Positions 41,839-51,637 of a stretch of 64,000 nt of DNA are shown here, one piece after another. Origin of the DNA: Microcyclospora pomicola (taxonomy: Eukaryota; Ascomycota; Dothideomycetes; Capnodiales); the NCBI GenBank assembly GCA_002786065.1, contig NHNY01000005.1, positions 868,001 to 932,000 of the forward strand, written 5' to 3'. Under the pieces are notes generated by a model, which worked only from the letters and a program-made list of their open reading frames with translations, was not told the origin of the DNA and ran no database searches. A program made the translations under genes and the position numbers. Each line of letters opens with the position of its first letter. Positions within the stretch are counted from its first letter, which is position 1.

Positions 41839-43064
41839 GTCGGGCGCATTCGGTCGGGTGGTTGGCTGCTGATGGGGGCATGGTGATTAGTAAGGGCATG
41901 CCCATGATGATGTTGATGTTGATGCGATTGCAGGTCGAGACGCCAGATTGAGCAGACGGCGGCAAGAGCGGCAGTCGCATCAATCAGGAGGCAGACGGGG
42001 ATGGACGGGGATGGTGATCCATGAGCCCGAGCAAGTCGAGGCGGTAAGCAGAGATGGAGAGAGGTGAAACGAGAGGGGCACAGGGCCGGGATGGGATGGG
42101 TGAGGGCGTGTCTGGGGAGGGCAGGGTGCATGTGCGTAAGAGGAAGCCAATGGATGGGCTCCACGAGCTAGCGCACGAGGCCCGCGTGTGCGCTGGCGAC
42201 GGCGCTGATGGTGGTGATGATGATGGGGAGGACCGTGAGGGAGGGGCCGGGAGGGAGTCGTGATGAGATTTGATGGTACAGGCGGAGGGGGAGGNGGTGG
42301 TGGTGGTGGGAGGGAGTGGATGGGGTGGAGGGTGGCGGCGATGGGGGATGAGGGCAGAGACAGAGACAGAGAGCGAGACTCACCAGCAGCAGGACGTCAC
42401 GCCGGACATGGAGCGACACAGAGTCGAGGCAGTTGCGGTGCAGAGAGTCCAGTCGACGGGGTAAAGGGCTGACGGAAGCGCGCGCGTTCCTTTGACGAGA
42501 ACGAGACGAAAACAACAACACGCATCGACTGCCCACGACTACATACGACGATGCCCGCCCACGGATGCCTGCCAAGCCGGTCACGTGAGGGATGGGATGG
42601 GGGACGGATGGACATCTACAGTCTGCACTGCTTCATGTGGTATGAATTCATCTTCACCAAGTTGATACATACTAAGTGATTGAAAGACTTCAACAAACAG
42701 CAGCAAGACAGACGACAACCTGGACAAATGAAAGCGCAGTGGCACTAAAGTGACTGTAGCACAGATGGCGACGCTGGTCATTATTCTCACATGACTGATC
42801 TGCCTTTCTCCACTCAGTTAGTCGCGCGCTTATCATATCGAATCCATTCATTGCGATGTCATGTGATCGACCTCGATGCAAGGCCTGAGGCACCCATATC
42901 AGTCAATGTCTCCCCCGAGCTCCGACGATCAGTATTGAATCATGATAATCGTAGATCCAGTCTCCTCGACTCTAGCACTCAACTCATCTTTCCCGGGTCA
43001 TCGAATCTAATCCTCCTTCTTCCCAATACGGTACTCATCGCTACACATCAACCCACAGCACATC
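41839..43064. promoter_or_regulatory. Divergent region SWI1 / COA6 with probable SWI1 leader intron
   Basis: This 1.2-kb gap lies between the divergent starts. On the minus strand a donor GTGAGT begins at 42383. An acceptor CAG|CAG follows a perfect branch-like TTACTAATC and ends at about 41869, giving a candidate 5' leader intron of about 515 nt for SWI1. It contains a GGN-rich tract with the only ambiguous base in the window (n at about 42295). Antisense and sense frames here (up to 138 codons) are not convincing genes. Confidence 0.5.
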
Positions 43065-43494
43065 ATGGGCCTCTTCTCCTCCTCCACCTCCAGCAGCGCC
43101 ACATCCATCGCATCTCCCTCCCCCTCCCAAGATGGCGGCTACATCGCGCCCGACCGCACCGCCCGCGCCGCCTGCTGGGAGAACCGCGATGCCTTCTTCC
43201 GCTGTCTCGAAGCGCACAGCATCATCGACAGTGTGAAGGAAGACGACAAAGCCCGCAGTGCGTGTGGGAAAGAGCTGGCCGGGTTTGAGAAGAACTGTGC
43301 GAGTAGTTGGGTATGTCACCCCCAATATAGATCTCCTTTGCATGGTCAGTGTAGCAGTGGGTTGATCTCTGACTCGATCCTCATCACAGGTCACGTACTT
43401 CAAGAAACGCCGCGTCATGGAACACCAGCGTGATCTCACCATCAAACGCCTGAGTGCCGAGGGTGCCACTGGCCTGCAGCCGGAAGCGAAGTAA
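43065..43494 (+). CDS. COA6: Cytochrome c oxidase assembly factor 6 (Coa6)
   Basis: This is a small intermembrane-space protein that helps deliver copper to cytochrome oxidase subunit II. Exons are 43065-43310 and 43390-43494 with a 79-nt intron (GTATGT...CACAG); the joined protein has 116 residues. The twin-Cys pattern is clear: Cys37 and Cys47 (CX9C) and Cys67 and Cys78 (CX10C), with ARAACWENRDAFFRCLE and FEKNCASSWVTYFKKRRV matching Coa6/COX6B-like proteins. The N-terminal 30 residues are Ser-rich and probably flexible. Import would use the Mia40 disulfide relay (known for this class). Without splicing the frame would miss the conserved WVTYFKKRR end. Confidence 0.88.
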
Positions 43495-44304
43495 GGCACC
43501 GCATCTCGAATCTGACGGGAAAAGTCTCGACAACCCGAGATGGCAGGCGTTGGCCGGAGCAGAAGGATGCTGTGGCATATCCCGGCATTCGAGGAACCCA
43601 GTATCGACACCTGTTGCACGAGCATTTCACCGAAGATATTGAGATCTTATCTGGACAAGTCGAAACTACGGTCCACTCCATCGATATCAGGCCAGCACCG
43701 CCAGCCTGTCGGTGCACGCAGCAGCTCTCTTCCTGCATGCTGACCTGCAATACTCATGCCGACCATCGCCACGAGAACTTTGGGCCATGACGCGCTCGAG
43801 TACGGACGACCTGAACAAGTCGCCACGCCACTTTTGCATAATTGAACCTCATGGCGAGCTGGCGGAGATTGCTTGACCAGAGATCAAGCTGACATGAGCG
43901 GTCCCGGAGCAGAGTGGAGCTCAGCCACGCCACTTGCTCGACTGCGGACATGCATGTTACCTCTATCACGACACGCTGTAACGAGACCTTATGTACTTCT
44001 ACTCAATTGTACTATATGTAATAAATGTATGGGCATATATTGTGATATACATAGATCAAATGCACCGTCCATCGATTCATCCCATCCCGTCAACACACAC
44101 TGAGATGCACATGTCTTGTCACACACAGACCCCCAATATAACGGGTCGTCAAAACTCATACACATACATGTATTCGTATCATACAAGCCTCATGCATTGC
44201 GTCGCAGCGCAACGTTTCACAGCAGGTCCCTCGGCATAGACATGTGCAATTGCACGAGCGAATGCTGCTTCAAAGCAAAGCACAGAACAACCTCCCCGAT
44301 CGCA
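43495..44304. other. Intergenic, convergent 3' ends of COA6 and the HAD/RGG gene
   Basis: This is an 810-bp gap. The part at about 43980-44180 is AT-rich and probably carries polyadenylation signals. No gene was recognised. Confidence 0.5.
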
Positions 44305-46009
44305 TCAGTACTGCATGCCTCCACTGCCATACTGCCCCACGTTATCGTCAAGAGAGCGATATCCGCCTTTGGGTCTTCCACCTCCACCACCACCTCCTCC
44401 TCCTCCGCCGGCCCCTCCGCCCCCTCCGCCTCCACGGCGATTTCGCTCGCCACCACCTCCACCGCGGCCACCTCGCCCGTTTCTGCCGTTGCGCCCACCA
44501 CCGCCGCCACCACCTCCACTGTGACGGCCTGCAGGTCTGCGGCTTTCCCACGCCGATTGCCCGCGCTGCTGAGGTTGCGCATGCGGTTTGGCAGATTTCG
44601 TCGACGGCATGCCATGCGATGCCTGCAGAGTGGGGAAGTCTTCCTCGCGGGGATGTTTGCGAGCATTCTTGGCGTTGGGGAACGTCGCTTCGTAGGGGTC
44701 TTCATCCGAGAGCTCCTGTTCGATGCGGAGCAGGACTTTCTCGCCGACGGTGGTGTCGAACTCAAAAGCTTGGTGGGCGGGCACGGGCTGCCAGTTCTGG
44801 ATGCGCGAGGCTTCCATGGGTTTGGCGGCGCGCCGGGTCGCGAGCACGACACACGGGATCTTATTCTCCGTGTAGATGTCGACACCGGGAGAGATGCATT
44901 GCACTCGCGCAGCCCAGACGCGCTGCTCAAGGTTGGCGAGCCCGGTGACTTTCCAGCGGACTTTGGCGCCCATGCCGCCAACGCGATCGAGGATGGATTG
45001 AGGGGCCGGGCGAGGGGTAATGAGGATGTTGTTGGCGAGCTGGCGGACTTCCTTCTCGGAGCAGTTCGATGGCAGCTTCACAAGAGAGTTGAGCTTTTCG
45101 GTGTCGGTGGGAGAGATGATGTAGCCTGTGTAGAAGACGGACCGTTTGATGATATATGGGACAGCATTGTCGGGTCCACTGCCACTTCGAACTGCCTGGT
45201 TGTGTTCGTTGATCATCGATTGCACTTCTGCTACCTCAGCGATAGGATCCATGTTGATCTCCTGCTCGGTCACCTGTATCACGTGGGCTTCCAGAGGGGC
45301 ACGCTCGGGTGAGGGTGTGGAAATCAACGATGTATTAAGCTCATCGAAGTAGTCACGAAAAGCCTTGGTGTGTCTCGGGCGGTCTTCATAGAGGCGTAGT
45401 TCATAAGCCTGACGATAAGTGAAAGCGATGTCGCGCAAGATGGCCTGCTTGAAGTTCATGGTGCTGGAGAAGACCTCGCCAGTCGGACTGACACTGGGCT
45501 TCAAGGCCACGATGTCAAACTCCAGCTTCTTGGTCGCCAGCATTGTACCGATCAGCTCATCGAAGCCTTTCTCTTGCCGTCCAGTGAGCAGAATTGTGAC
45601 GGTGTCCTCATCCTCCATTGATAGCCGTACAAGGTCGACGATCTTTTCGTTCCAGCATCCTTCCCACGCCCTCTGCTCTTCTATTTCGCGTCCCTGACCA
45701 ACCGCGGCGAGGATCCGTGGGTTATGCCACCACCCACCATGCTGCAAGAAGTCCTGACCTTGGAGTTGGCCGAAGGTGGTAGAGTTCCAAACACTTTTAT
45801 TTGGTAATGGAGAGGCAAAGACTATAGCGTACTAATCAGTCCTCAGTGACAGTGTATGTGCGAATGACATGTTCGATGCTAGACCTACGTGTGTTGTCGA
45901 AGTCGTAGATATGTATGCGCTTCACCTGGTCTACTGGGGGAGGTTGTCTGTCCTGGCATGACCACCGTTTGAGCGCAGTAGGTGAGCGAGTGGAAAGTTG
46001 AGCGTTCAT
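44305..46009 (-). CDS. HAD-domain 'Swiss Army Knife RNA repair-like' protein with RGG tail
   Basis: This is a fungal protein of the HAD superfamily group described computationally as related to the Swiss Army Knife RNA-repair proteins (HAD_SAK type); its biochemical role is unproven. Exons are 45889-46009 and 44305-45821 with a 67-nt intron; the product has 545 residues. The HAD motif I DFDNT is at 36-40, and the intron falls one base after its Thr codon, so the next codon Leu is split. The HAD motif II region is VTILLTGR. Then come GGWWHNPRIL, AWEGCWNEKIVDLVRLSM and EFDIVALKP. The middle region (200-380) is conserved but unassigned. The C-terminal 100 residues are Gly/Arg-rich RGG-like, typical of RNA binding. 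The shorter frame starting at MQHGGWW would lack the catalytic Asp. Confidence 0.8.
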
Positions 46010-46447
46010 TTCGACGAGTTATCGTACACTGTGTGAAGCGATTTACTTTCAGTGTTCATATTGCACTTGAGCTCGACATCGAGAAGCAGAAGTATCCAGC
46101 CATTGGAGGTCAAGGTGCTCATATACAGTAGTGGTAGGCGCGTAAAGCGACTGGACTTGAAGTTCCGTCATGCACCAGACTTTTAAGCTCACGATTAAGC
46201 CTGAGAGTTTGGCTAGCGTCGGGATTGCCGCCGCTCCGCTGCAGTGCTTATTCAGTCCAATGACGCTTTCATTATTGGGTTCGTGAAAGACACTCGATCA
46301 GCATAGGGTCTGCTGGTATCCTAAACACACCAATTCGAGAAGAAGTAACCCGCATGGACGGTGGTCCATCCACATCGCATCTTGCATAGTCCAACGTCGT
46401 GTTCCCTCGATCTCTTACGCCAAAGAGGATTGCCACTACTCTCCAAT
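46010..46447. promoter_or_regulatory. Shared divergent promoter, HAD/RGG gene / FMP25
   Basis: These 438 bp separate the two start codons. No obvious TATA box or repeat is present. The plus frame stays open up to 46361 without an ATG, so translation should start at 46448. Confidence 0.45.
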
Positions 46448-48259
46448 ATGCTCAGACGAGCTGTGCCTCGGTCGCTTGCCAGCTGTAACAGAGCGGCTTC
46501 AAAACAAGCATCTCTGGTCAGTCGCCTGCATCAGGCACAACCTCGAGCAGCAACAGCTTCGTATACTGCGCGGGCGCAACACAAACAGCAACAGCTGCTT
46601 CGTTCGGTACTGGTCGTCGGTTTCGCAGGTCTAGCAGCGACCGTCACACAATTCTACATACACGATGGACACTTCACGGCAAGAAGTCATGCTGAGAGCC
46701 AGCCAGAACAGCCAGAGGAGAATCTCCCGGTTTTTGAGGAGTCAAGAAAGAAGCCAGGCGTAAGCAAAGAGGAGAATCGCGATCTGATCTCGAGCCAACA
46801 TCACCAAGTCAAGCGAAGCTGGGAAAATCCAGGGTTATATGCGTGGGGGAGCAATACAGGGCGAGTCGTTGCGCCAGACAGCACAGAAAGCTTCATCAAG
46901 ACACCAAGACGGGTACCATTCTTTGATGGGAAGTTGCTGAGGGACGTCAAGCTCGACCGCACTTTTGGGGCCGCCATCGACGAGAGGGGGAATCTGCTAC
47001 AATGGGGAACTGGATACGCACCAAATATCACAACGCCGGCCACAACCCTGAAGGGCAAAGATTTGGTGTCATTGAGTATTTCTCGGGATCGTATCCTAGC
47101 TTTGTCGCGCGGCGGCAAGGTATACAGCATCCCCGTATCTGCAGACGACCAAGCATCAGGGGATAAGCCTTCGGAAGCCTCATGGATCCCGTTCTGGGCG
47201 GGGAGAAGTCCTATCGCATATCGTTCGATCTCACCCAAGGATCTTGGTTACTCAGAGAAGGTCACCTCGATCGCTAGTGGACTAGAGCATGCATTGCTTC
47301 TTACCTCCAAGGGTCGACTATTCTCCGCCGCTGCTTCCGCGACCAGCTTCCCTGTTCGCGGTCAACTTGGTGTTCCAGGCTTGACTTGGGTGACACGACC
47401 GGAAGGCGCATATGATCAGCCTCACGAGATCACAACCCTCCGTGGCTTTCCAATTAAGAAGATAGCTTGTGGTGATCATCACTCACTTGCTCTTGACTCC
47501 GATGGCCGTGTTTTCAGCTGGGGCGACAACTCGTCGGGCCAGCTAGGCTTCGACTTCAGCCCCGACACCAGCATCGTCGACGCCCCTTCTCTCGTCCCCA
47601 CCCAAAAGCTCTACAACGGTACATCACAGATACCCACCATCACCCAGATCGCTGCTGGAGGCCAAAACAGCTACATCACCGTCGATGCGGTCAAAGTTGC
47701 CGCACAAGGCGCCACTTCGAGTCAGGGACTTGGACGCGTCACATCCGATACCTTTGCGTTCGGCACCGGCATCCTCGGCAACCTTGCCAACAACCGATGG
47801 ACCCACGTCCAACCGACCCCAAGCAAGATCCCGCTGCTCAGCGGTCTCTTCGAATACGACGAACGAACCAACACCACTGTCCCCATCCGACTCGCGCGCC
47901 TGAGTGTCGGCGCCACCCACGCCGCCGCGGTCATGGCCAATATCACCTACCTGGCCGCATCGGCATCGACCAGCACCGACGACACGAACTGGGGCGCTGA
48001 CATCGTCTTCTGGGGCGGCAACGAGCACTACCAACTCGGCACGGGGAAGCGCAACAACAACGCCTCGCCCGTCTACATCCAACCGCTGGACATCGAGGCC
48101 GAAGTACAGCGCGCGCGGCGCAGCAGCGGCGGCAAGGAGGAGCACCGCTTTCACATCACCCCGCGGACGACCGCGCGGTTGGGCGACGGGCGGAAAGTCA
48201 GTGTGGAGCAGCGGGTCGAGTGTGGACGATTTGTCACTTGTGTGTACTCAGGGACATGA
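46448..48259 (+). CDS. FMP25: RCC1-repeat mitochondrial inner-membrane protein (Fmp25-like)
   Basis: This is a mitochondrial protein with an RCC1-type beta-propeller; yeast Fmp25 is needed for assembly of respiratory complex III. There is a single exon of 603 residues from the chosen ATG (MLRRAVPRSLAS); the 29 codons above it start only with GTG. Residues 1-45 are Arg/Ser/Ala-rich like a mitochondrial presequence, and one hydrophobic segment (LRSVLVVGFAGLAATVTQFY, 51-70) follows. RCC1 blades are seen as LYAWGSNTGRV, LLQWGTGY, IACGDHHSLALDSDGRVFSWGDNSSGQLG, IAAGGQNSY and IVFWGGNEHYQLGTG. The 3' third is noticeably richer in G+C at third positions. It converges on eIF3e. Confidence 0.85.
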   Translation: MLRRAVPRSLASCNRAASKQASLVSRLHQAQPRAATASYTARAQHKQQQLLRSVLVVGFAGLAATVTQFYIHDGHFTARSHAESQPEQPEENLPVFEESRKKPGVSKEENRDLISSQHHQVKRSWENPGLYAWGSNTGRVVAPDSTESFIKTPRRVPFFDGKLLRDVKLDRTFGAAIDERGNLLQWGTGYAPNITTPATTLKGKDLVSLSISRDRILALSRGGKVYSIPVSADDQASGDKPSEASWIPFWAGRSPIAYRSISPKDLGYSEKVTSIASGLEHALLLTSKGRLFSAAASATSFPVRGQLGVPGLTWVTRPEGAYDQPHEITTLRGFPIKKIACGDHHSLALDSDGRVFSWGDNSSGQLGFDFSPDTSIVDAPSLVPTQKLYNGTSQIPTITQIAAGGQNSYITVDAVKVAAQGATSSQGLGRVTSDTFAFGTGILGNLANNRWTHVQPTPSKIPLLSGLFEYDERTNTTVPIRLARLSVGATHAAAVMANITYLAASASTSTDDTNWGADIVFWGGNEHYQLGTGKRNNNASPVYIQPLDIEAEVQRARRSSGGKEEHRFHITPRTTARLGDGRKVSVEQRVECGRFVTCVYSGT

Positions 48260-48888
48260 GCGGCACAGCAGGAATTACTGGTTGGTGTTTATTGGAATGT
48301 TACGGCCACGAGCGAGTAGCACTTCTCGCGCGGCACAGGTTCATGTATAGTGCATACTCGAGCGGAGAGGCAAGTGGATACTTCGGGCGTTAACAGCTGG
48401 GCTTCAGAGAGGAGGGTTGATTGGCTACGTGACATTCAGCATACTACATCTCAACTACTCACTCACACTGCATCGTCCACTCTTGCTTGCTGAAGAGGGA
48501 GACCCTCCACAAGACAACAGAGGCGTCCTGAAAGTCATGAGGTTGAGACCTCCATAATTGACGTGATAAATTTGAAGTTCATCATGCATGTGCAGTGGCT
48601 TCTACCGCAGAGTGCATCGTTGGCTCTTCGTCGTCCTGCAGCACGTACTGTATACATTGCCTGCTGGCGATCGTGGTGCTCCACGCTCTTTGACACATCC
48701 ACCAGTCACCTCACGACTCTTGACTCATCTTTGCACATCGTCGTCATTGGGCGTCTATTCCTCAACCCTGCGAAGCTCGTCGCAAACAAGTCGACCCATT
48801 TTGTAAATCCGCGCCTGAAACGCCATCGCTATGCCCAGATCACCGGTTTCCTCATCGTCGAATGCATCCCGTCAGCCGACGCCGGGTC
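48260..48888. other. Intergenic, convergent 3' ends of FMP25 and eIF3e
   Basis: This is a 629-bp gap. A frame of 133 codons on the plus strand (48563-48964) runs into the eIF3e gene antisense and has no recognisable motif. Nothing else was seen. Confidence 0.5.
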
Positions 48889-50279
48889 CTATCTGGCCAC
48901 GGCTTGGGAGAGCACTTGCGTGCGGAAGAAGCCACCCTTGGTCCGCTCGATGACTTGTTGGTAGACGGAGACGGGCGGGTGGTTCATGATGACGGTGCCT
49001 TCGCTGTAGTCGATCTTGGCATCTACGCGGGTGTCGCGGATGAGATTAACAATCCACTTCTCACCCTCGGAGTGCGAGAGACCGAGGCGGGTAGAGAGAT
49101 CCCTGTATATCTTGTCAGTGACGTGTTCCACTTTACCTCAATAGAGAACAGTAGAGGTACATACTTGATATCAATCCGTTGATGGATCTTGCAGTATGAC
49201 TCGGAGATAAGATGGCGTGCGGCATCGACGAAGCCATCAGCAGTCGCAACAAGGAAGAAGTCCGATCGTAGAATCTCGTCCGCCTCACTGAGTCTCTTCT
49301 GTGCCTCCTCGAAGTCAAAGTCCACATACAGGGCCTTGATGAAGCTAGTCACCGGGTCGCTGTACTCGTATTGCTCCTGCTTCACGATCCTGATCAAGTC
49401 CTTGAGCTGCTTCTGATAGTTGCCGTAAGTGAATCCACCTCGCCCACTTGGTCGGTTGCGATTGATGATGACAGCCGCAGAAAGGTAGCGGAGCACCCAC
49501 GGGCACGATGTTTGGATAGTGTTGATGTATGCAGGGCTGAAGAAAAGCTCGGTGAGAACGTCGCGTGCAGGCTCGTAGTTGAAGAACGGGAAGAGCGACC
49601 AGTGGATCAGCCATGTCCGGTGTTGCAACTGCGCCAGAGGGTTGTTGAACAGCCTCGTATCAATCCCCTCCTTCAACTTGTTGACCTCCTCCATCGCCGC
49701 TTCCCAGTTGGTCGTGAGGATGTCGCTCGCCAGCTTGCCCCACGTCGCGGCGTTGATCTTATCATTATCGGTGGACAAGATCCGGAATTGCGTCAACAGC
49801 TCCGAGGCGCTGCTGTAGTCTCCACAGGCATACTGGAACTGGCCGAAGTCGTACAGCGCATCGACCATCGATTGAGTGACGCTGTGGTTCTCCTTCAGGT
49901 AGTTCATGTTGGCGGCCTTGTCGGACCGGAAGTTCCCCACCACCTCGCTGTCGGACAACAGGTTTTGGATTTTCTCCGTCTCCTCTTCATATTTGGTCCG
50001 CTTCTCGATCACCTCCTCCCGCTTCTTGCTGTACTCTTGCGGCCGTTCTGATAGATCGTTGAGTTGCGCGTAGAGGTCACCGATGAAATCGGCCATGTTG
50101 GTCTGCTTGAGAAGGGCATATTTGAGCTGTGTGATGTGCGTGATGTCCTGGTCTTCCGGGGTGGATTCCTCGAGAAAGTTCAGCAGCGGAAAGACCAGGT
50201 GACGGTCCAGGTTTGGGATCAACTTGTCGAGAAGACTGTGATCTTGAGCACTCTCGCTCGGTTTGGTAGAGTCGGCCAT
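48889..50279 (-). CDS. INT6: Eukaryotic translation initiation factor 3 subunit E (eIF3e/Int6)
   Basis: This is a PCI-domain subunit of eIF3, which recruits the 40S ribosome to mRNA. Exons are 49165-50279 and 48889-49102 with a 62-nt intron (GTATGT...ATACAG); the product has 442 residues. The start MADSTKPSE is followed by [22 protein letters not shown], the typical eIF3e N-terminus. [39 protein letters not shown] is central, and the PCI winged-helix end is completed by the second exon (DLSTRLGLS...[18 protein letters not shown]). The frame is open above the ATG to 50426 only from a TTG. It is divergent from mL49 with 186 bp between starts. Confidence 0.93.
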
Positions 50280-50465
50280 GTTTGCAGAATCTGTCGAGGT
50301 AACGGGCTTTGGCCTTGGGCGTGGGGAGTTCGATGGAGGGGTGTAGTGAGTTTTGTGGTGTGGCGCCAAGACTTGGTTGCGGGAGAGCGCTCGGAGGAGA
50401 TGAAGCAAGCAAGGAGACGACGTCAAACACCAGCAGCCATTCCCTTGGTATCAGCATCTACATCA
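50280..50465. promoter_or_regulatory. Compact divergent promoter, eIF3e / mL49
   Basis: Only 186 bp separate the start codons of a cytosolic translation factor and a mitochondrial ribosomal protein, so the two genes probably share promoter elements. I see no specific motif that I can name. Confidence 0.45.
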
Positions 50466-51109
50466 ATGGCTTCGACGATACTCATGCCGTTCCTGCGGCC
50501 ATTAGGTCTGCCGCGACCATCAACTATCAGACACTTTCTGCGATATGCCTCCACGGAGACCGCAAAGAAAGTTGAAGGTACCTCACCTCTAAGCACTCCA
50601 ACACCCCCAGAACCTCATACTAACACACCTCCCCAGACTCCAACCTCATCGCCTCCCGCACAGCACCTGCCACCTATCCTCCAGCGTCGATGAAATCCCT
50701 CCCTCGACCCAAAGAATCCCGTGCCTCGCACCGAAGCCGACAACCCACCAAGCAACGCGCCTACCCTACGCGGCGACCCACACACACTCCGCAAGAGCAG
50801 AGCACGCTTATCCCGTCGCCCGTCGTCGCGCTGCCGGAGCAGCAATGCGCGCCGCATCTCCCCTACTACGTCAACCGGACCGGCAGCAAACAGCTCCCGA
50901 TCTACCTGTTGCGGAAGCGTGGAGGAAGCCTGAAGTTGACGCAAGTGCGCAAGATCGATGGGAGTGCAGAGGCGCTGCGGGATGCGCTGCGGACGTCGTT
51001 GGGACTGGGCGAGAAAGAGGCCGTGGTGAATCCGATCACGAGACATGTACTCCTGAAGGGGCATCATAAGCCGCAAGTGCAGCAGTTTCTGCGCGAGCGG
51101 TTGTTTTAG
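50466..51109 (+). CDS. IMG2: Mitochondrial large-subunit ribosomal protein mL49 (Img2)
   Basis: This is a component of the mitochondrial ribosome large subunit. Exons are 50466-50577 and 50637-51109 with a 59-nt intron; the product has 194 residues. The first exon encodes a mitochondrial-type presequence (RPSTIRHFLRYASTE). The linker (60-100) is Pro/Arg-rich, and the conserved mL49 domain occupies the C-terminal 85 residues: LPYYVNRTGSKQLPIYLLRKRGG, then EAVVNPITRHVLLKGHHKPQ and FLRERLF at the end. The frame through the unspliced intron would end early, and the ATG at 50690 would drop the targeting signal, so the spliced model is preferred. Confidence 0.88.
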
Positions 51110-51637
51110 AATTTGTTATGTCTTGGGACAGATCTCGGAGTGACTTGTGTATAAGTACGGCTCGTGAAGCCAATTGCATGATACTGGTGGAATGGCGTTC
51201 AAATGAAGCGAAGCATGGCAGCAGCACGCACGATGTAGCAACTGTAAATAAGCTGTATTGTTGGAATCCACGGCTACTCGTGATTTGTGAACGTGCAAGC
51301 TCGCATTCGTGATCGATGAGGACATAACAGATTCTGCTGTCGACCACATCGGTCGAAACCGGCAGTATTGTTATACTGAGGGTCGATGAGGAGCCACCAA
51401 CAAAGACATACTCACCTCGAAGAAAGGTCGTTCAGCCTTTTATCCTACAACGCAAGAACTCACTCTACGTCGATCATCAGCTCTGATTACGAAGCAAATG
51501 GGCATGAGAGGGCTCTTCGGGGCACATCATTAGCATGTCACTCAGCCAAGGCAAACAACCAGATGCAGTTCTGTGATCCTGCTCATTCGTGTCTATATGC
51601 TTGCTGCCCTGCGTAGTCAGAAATTAAGGGGAGTTGG
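51110..51637. other. Intergenic, convergent 3' ends of mL49 and the VOC-fusion gene
   Basis: This is a 528-bp gap with no credible gene. It presumably holds both terminators. Confidence 0.5.

Noticed and set aside
44315-44524. Pro-rich plus-strand frame
   Set aside because: It is the antisense of the Gly/Arg-rich tail of the HAD/RGG gene.
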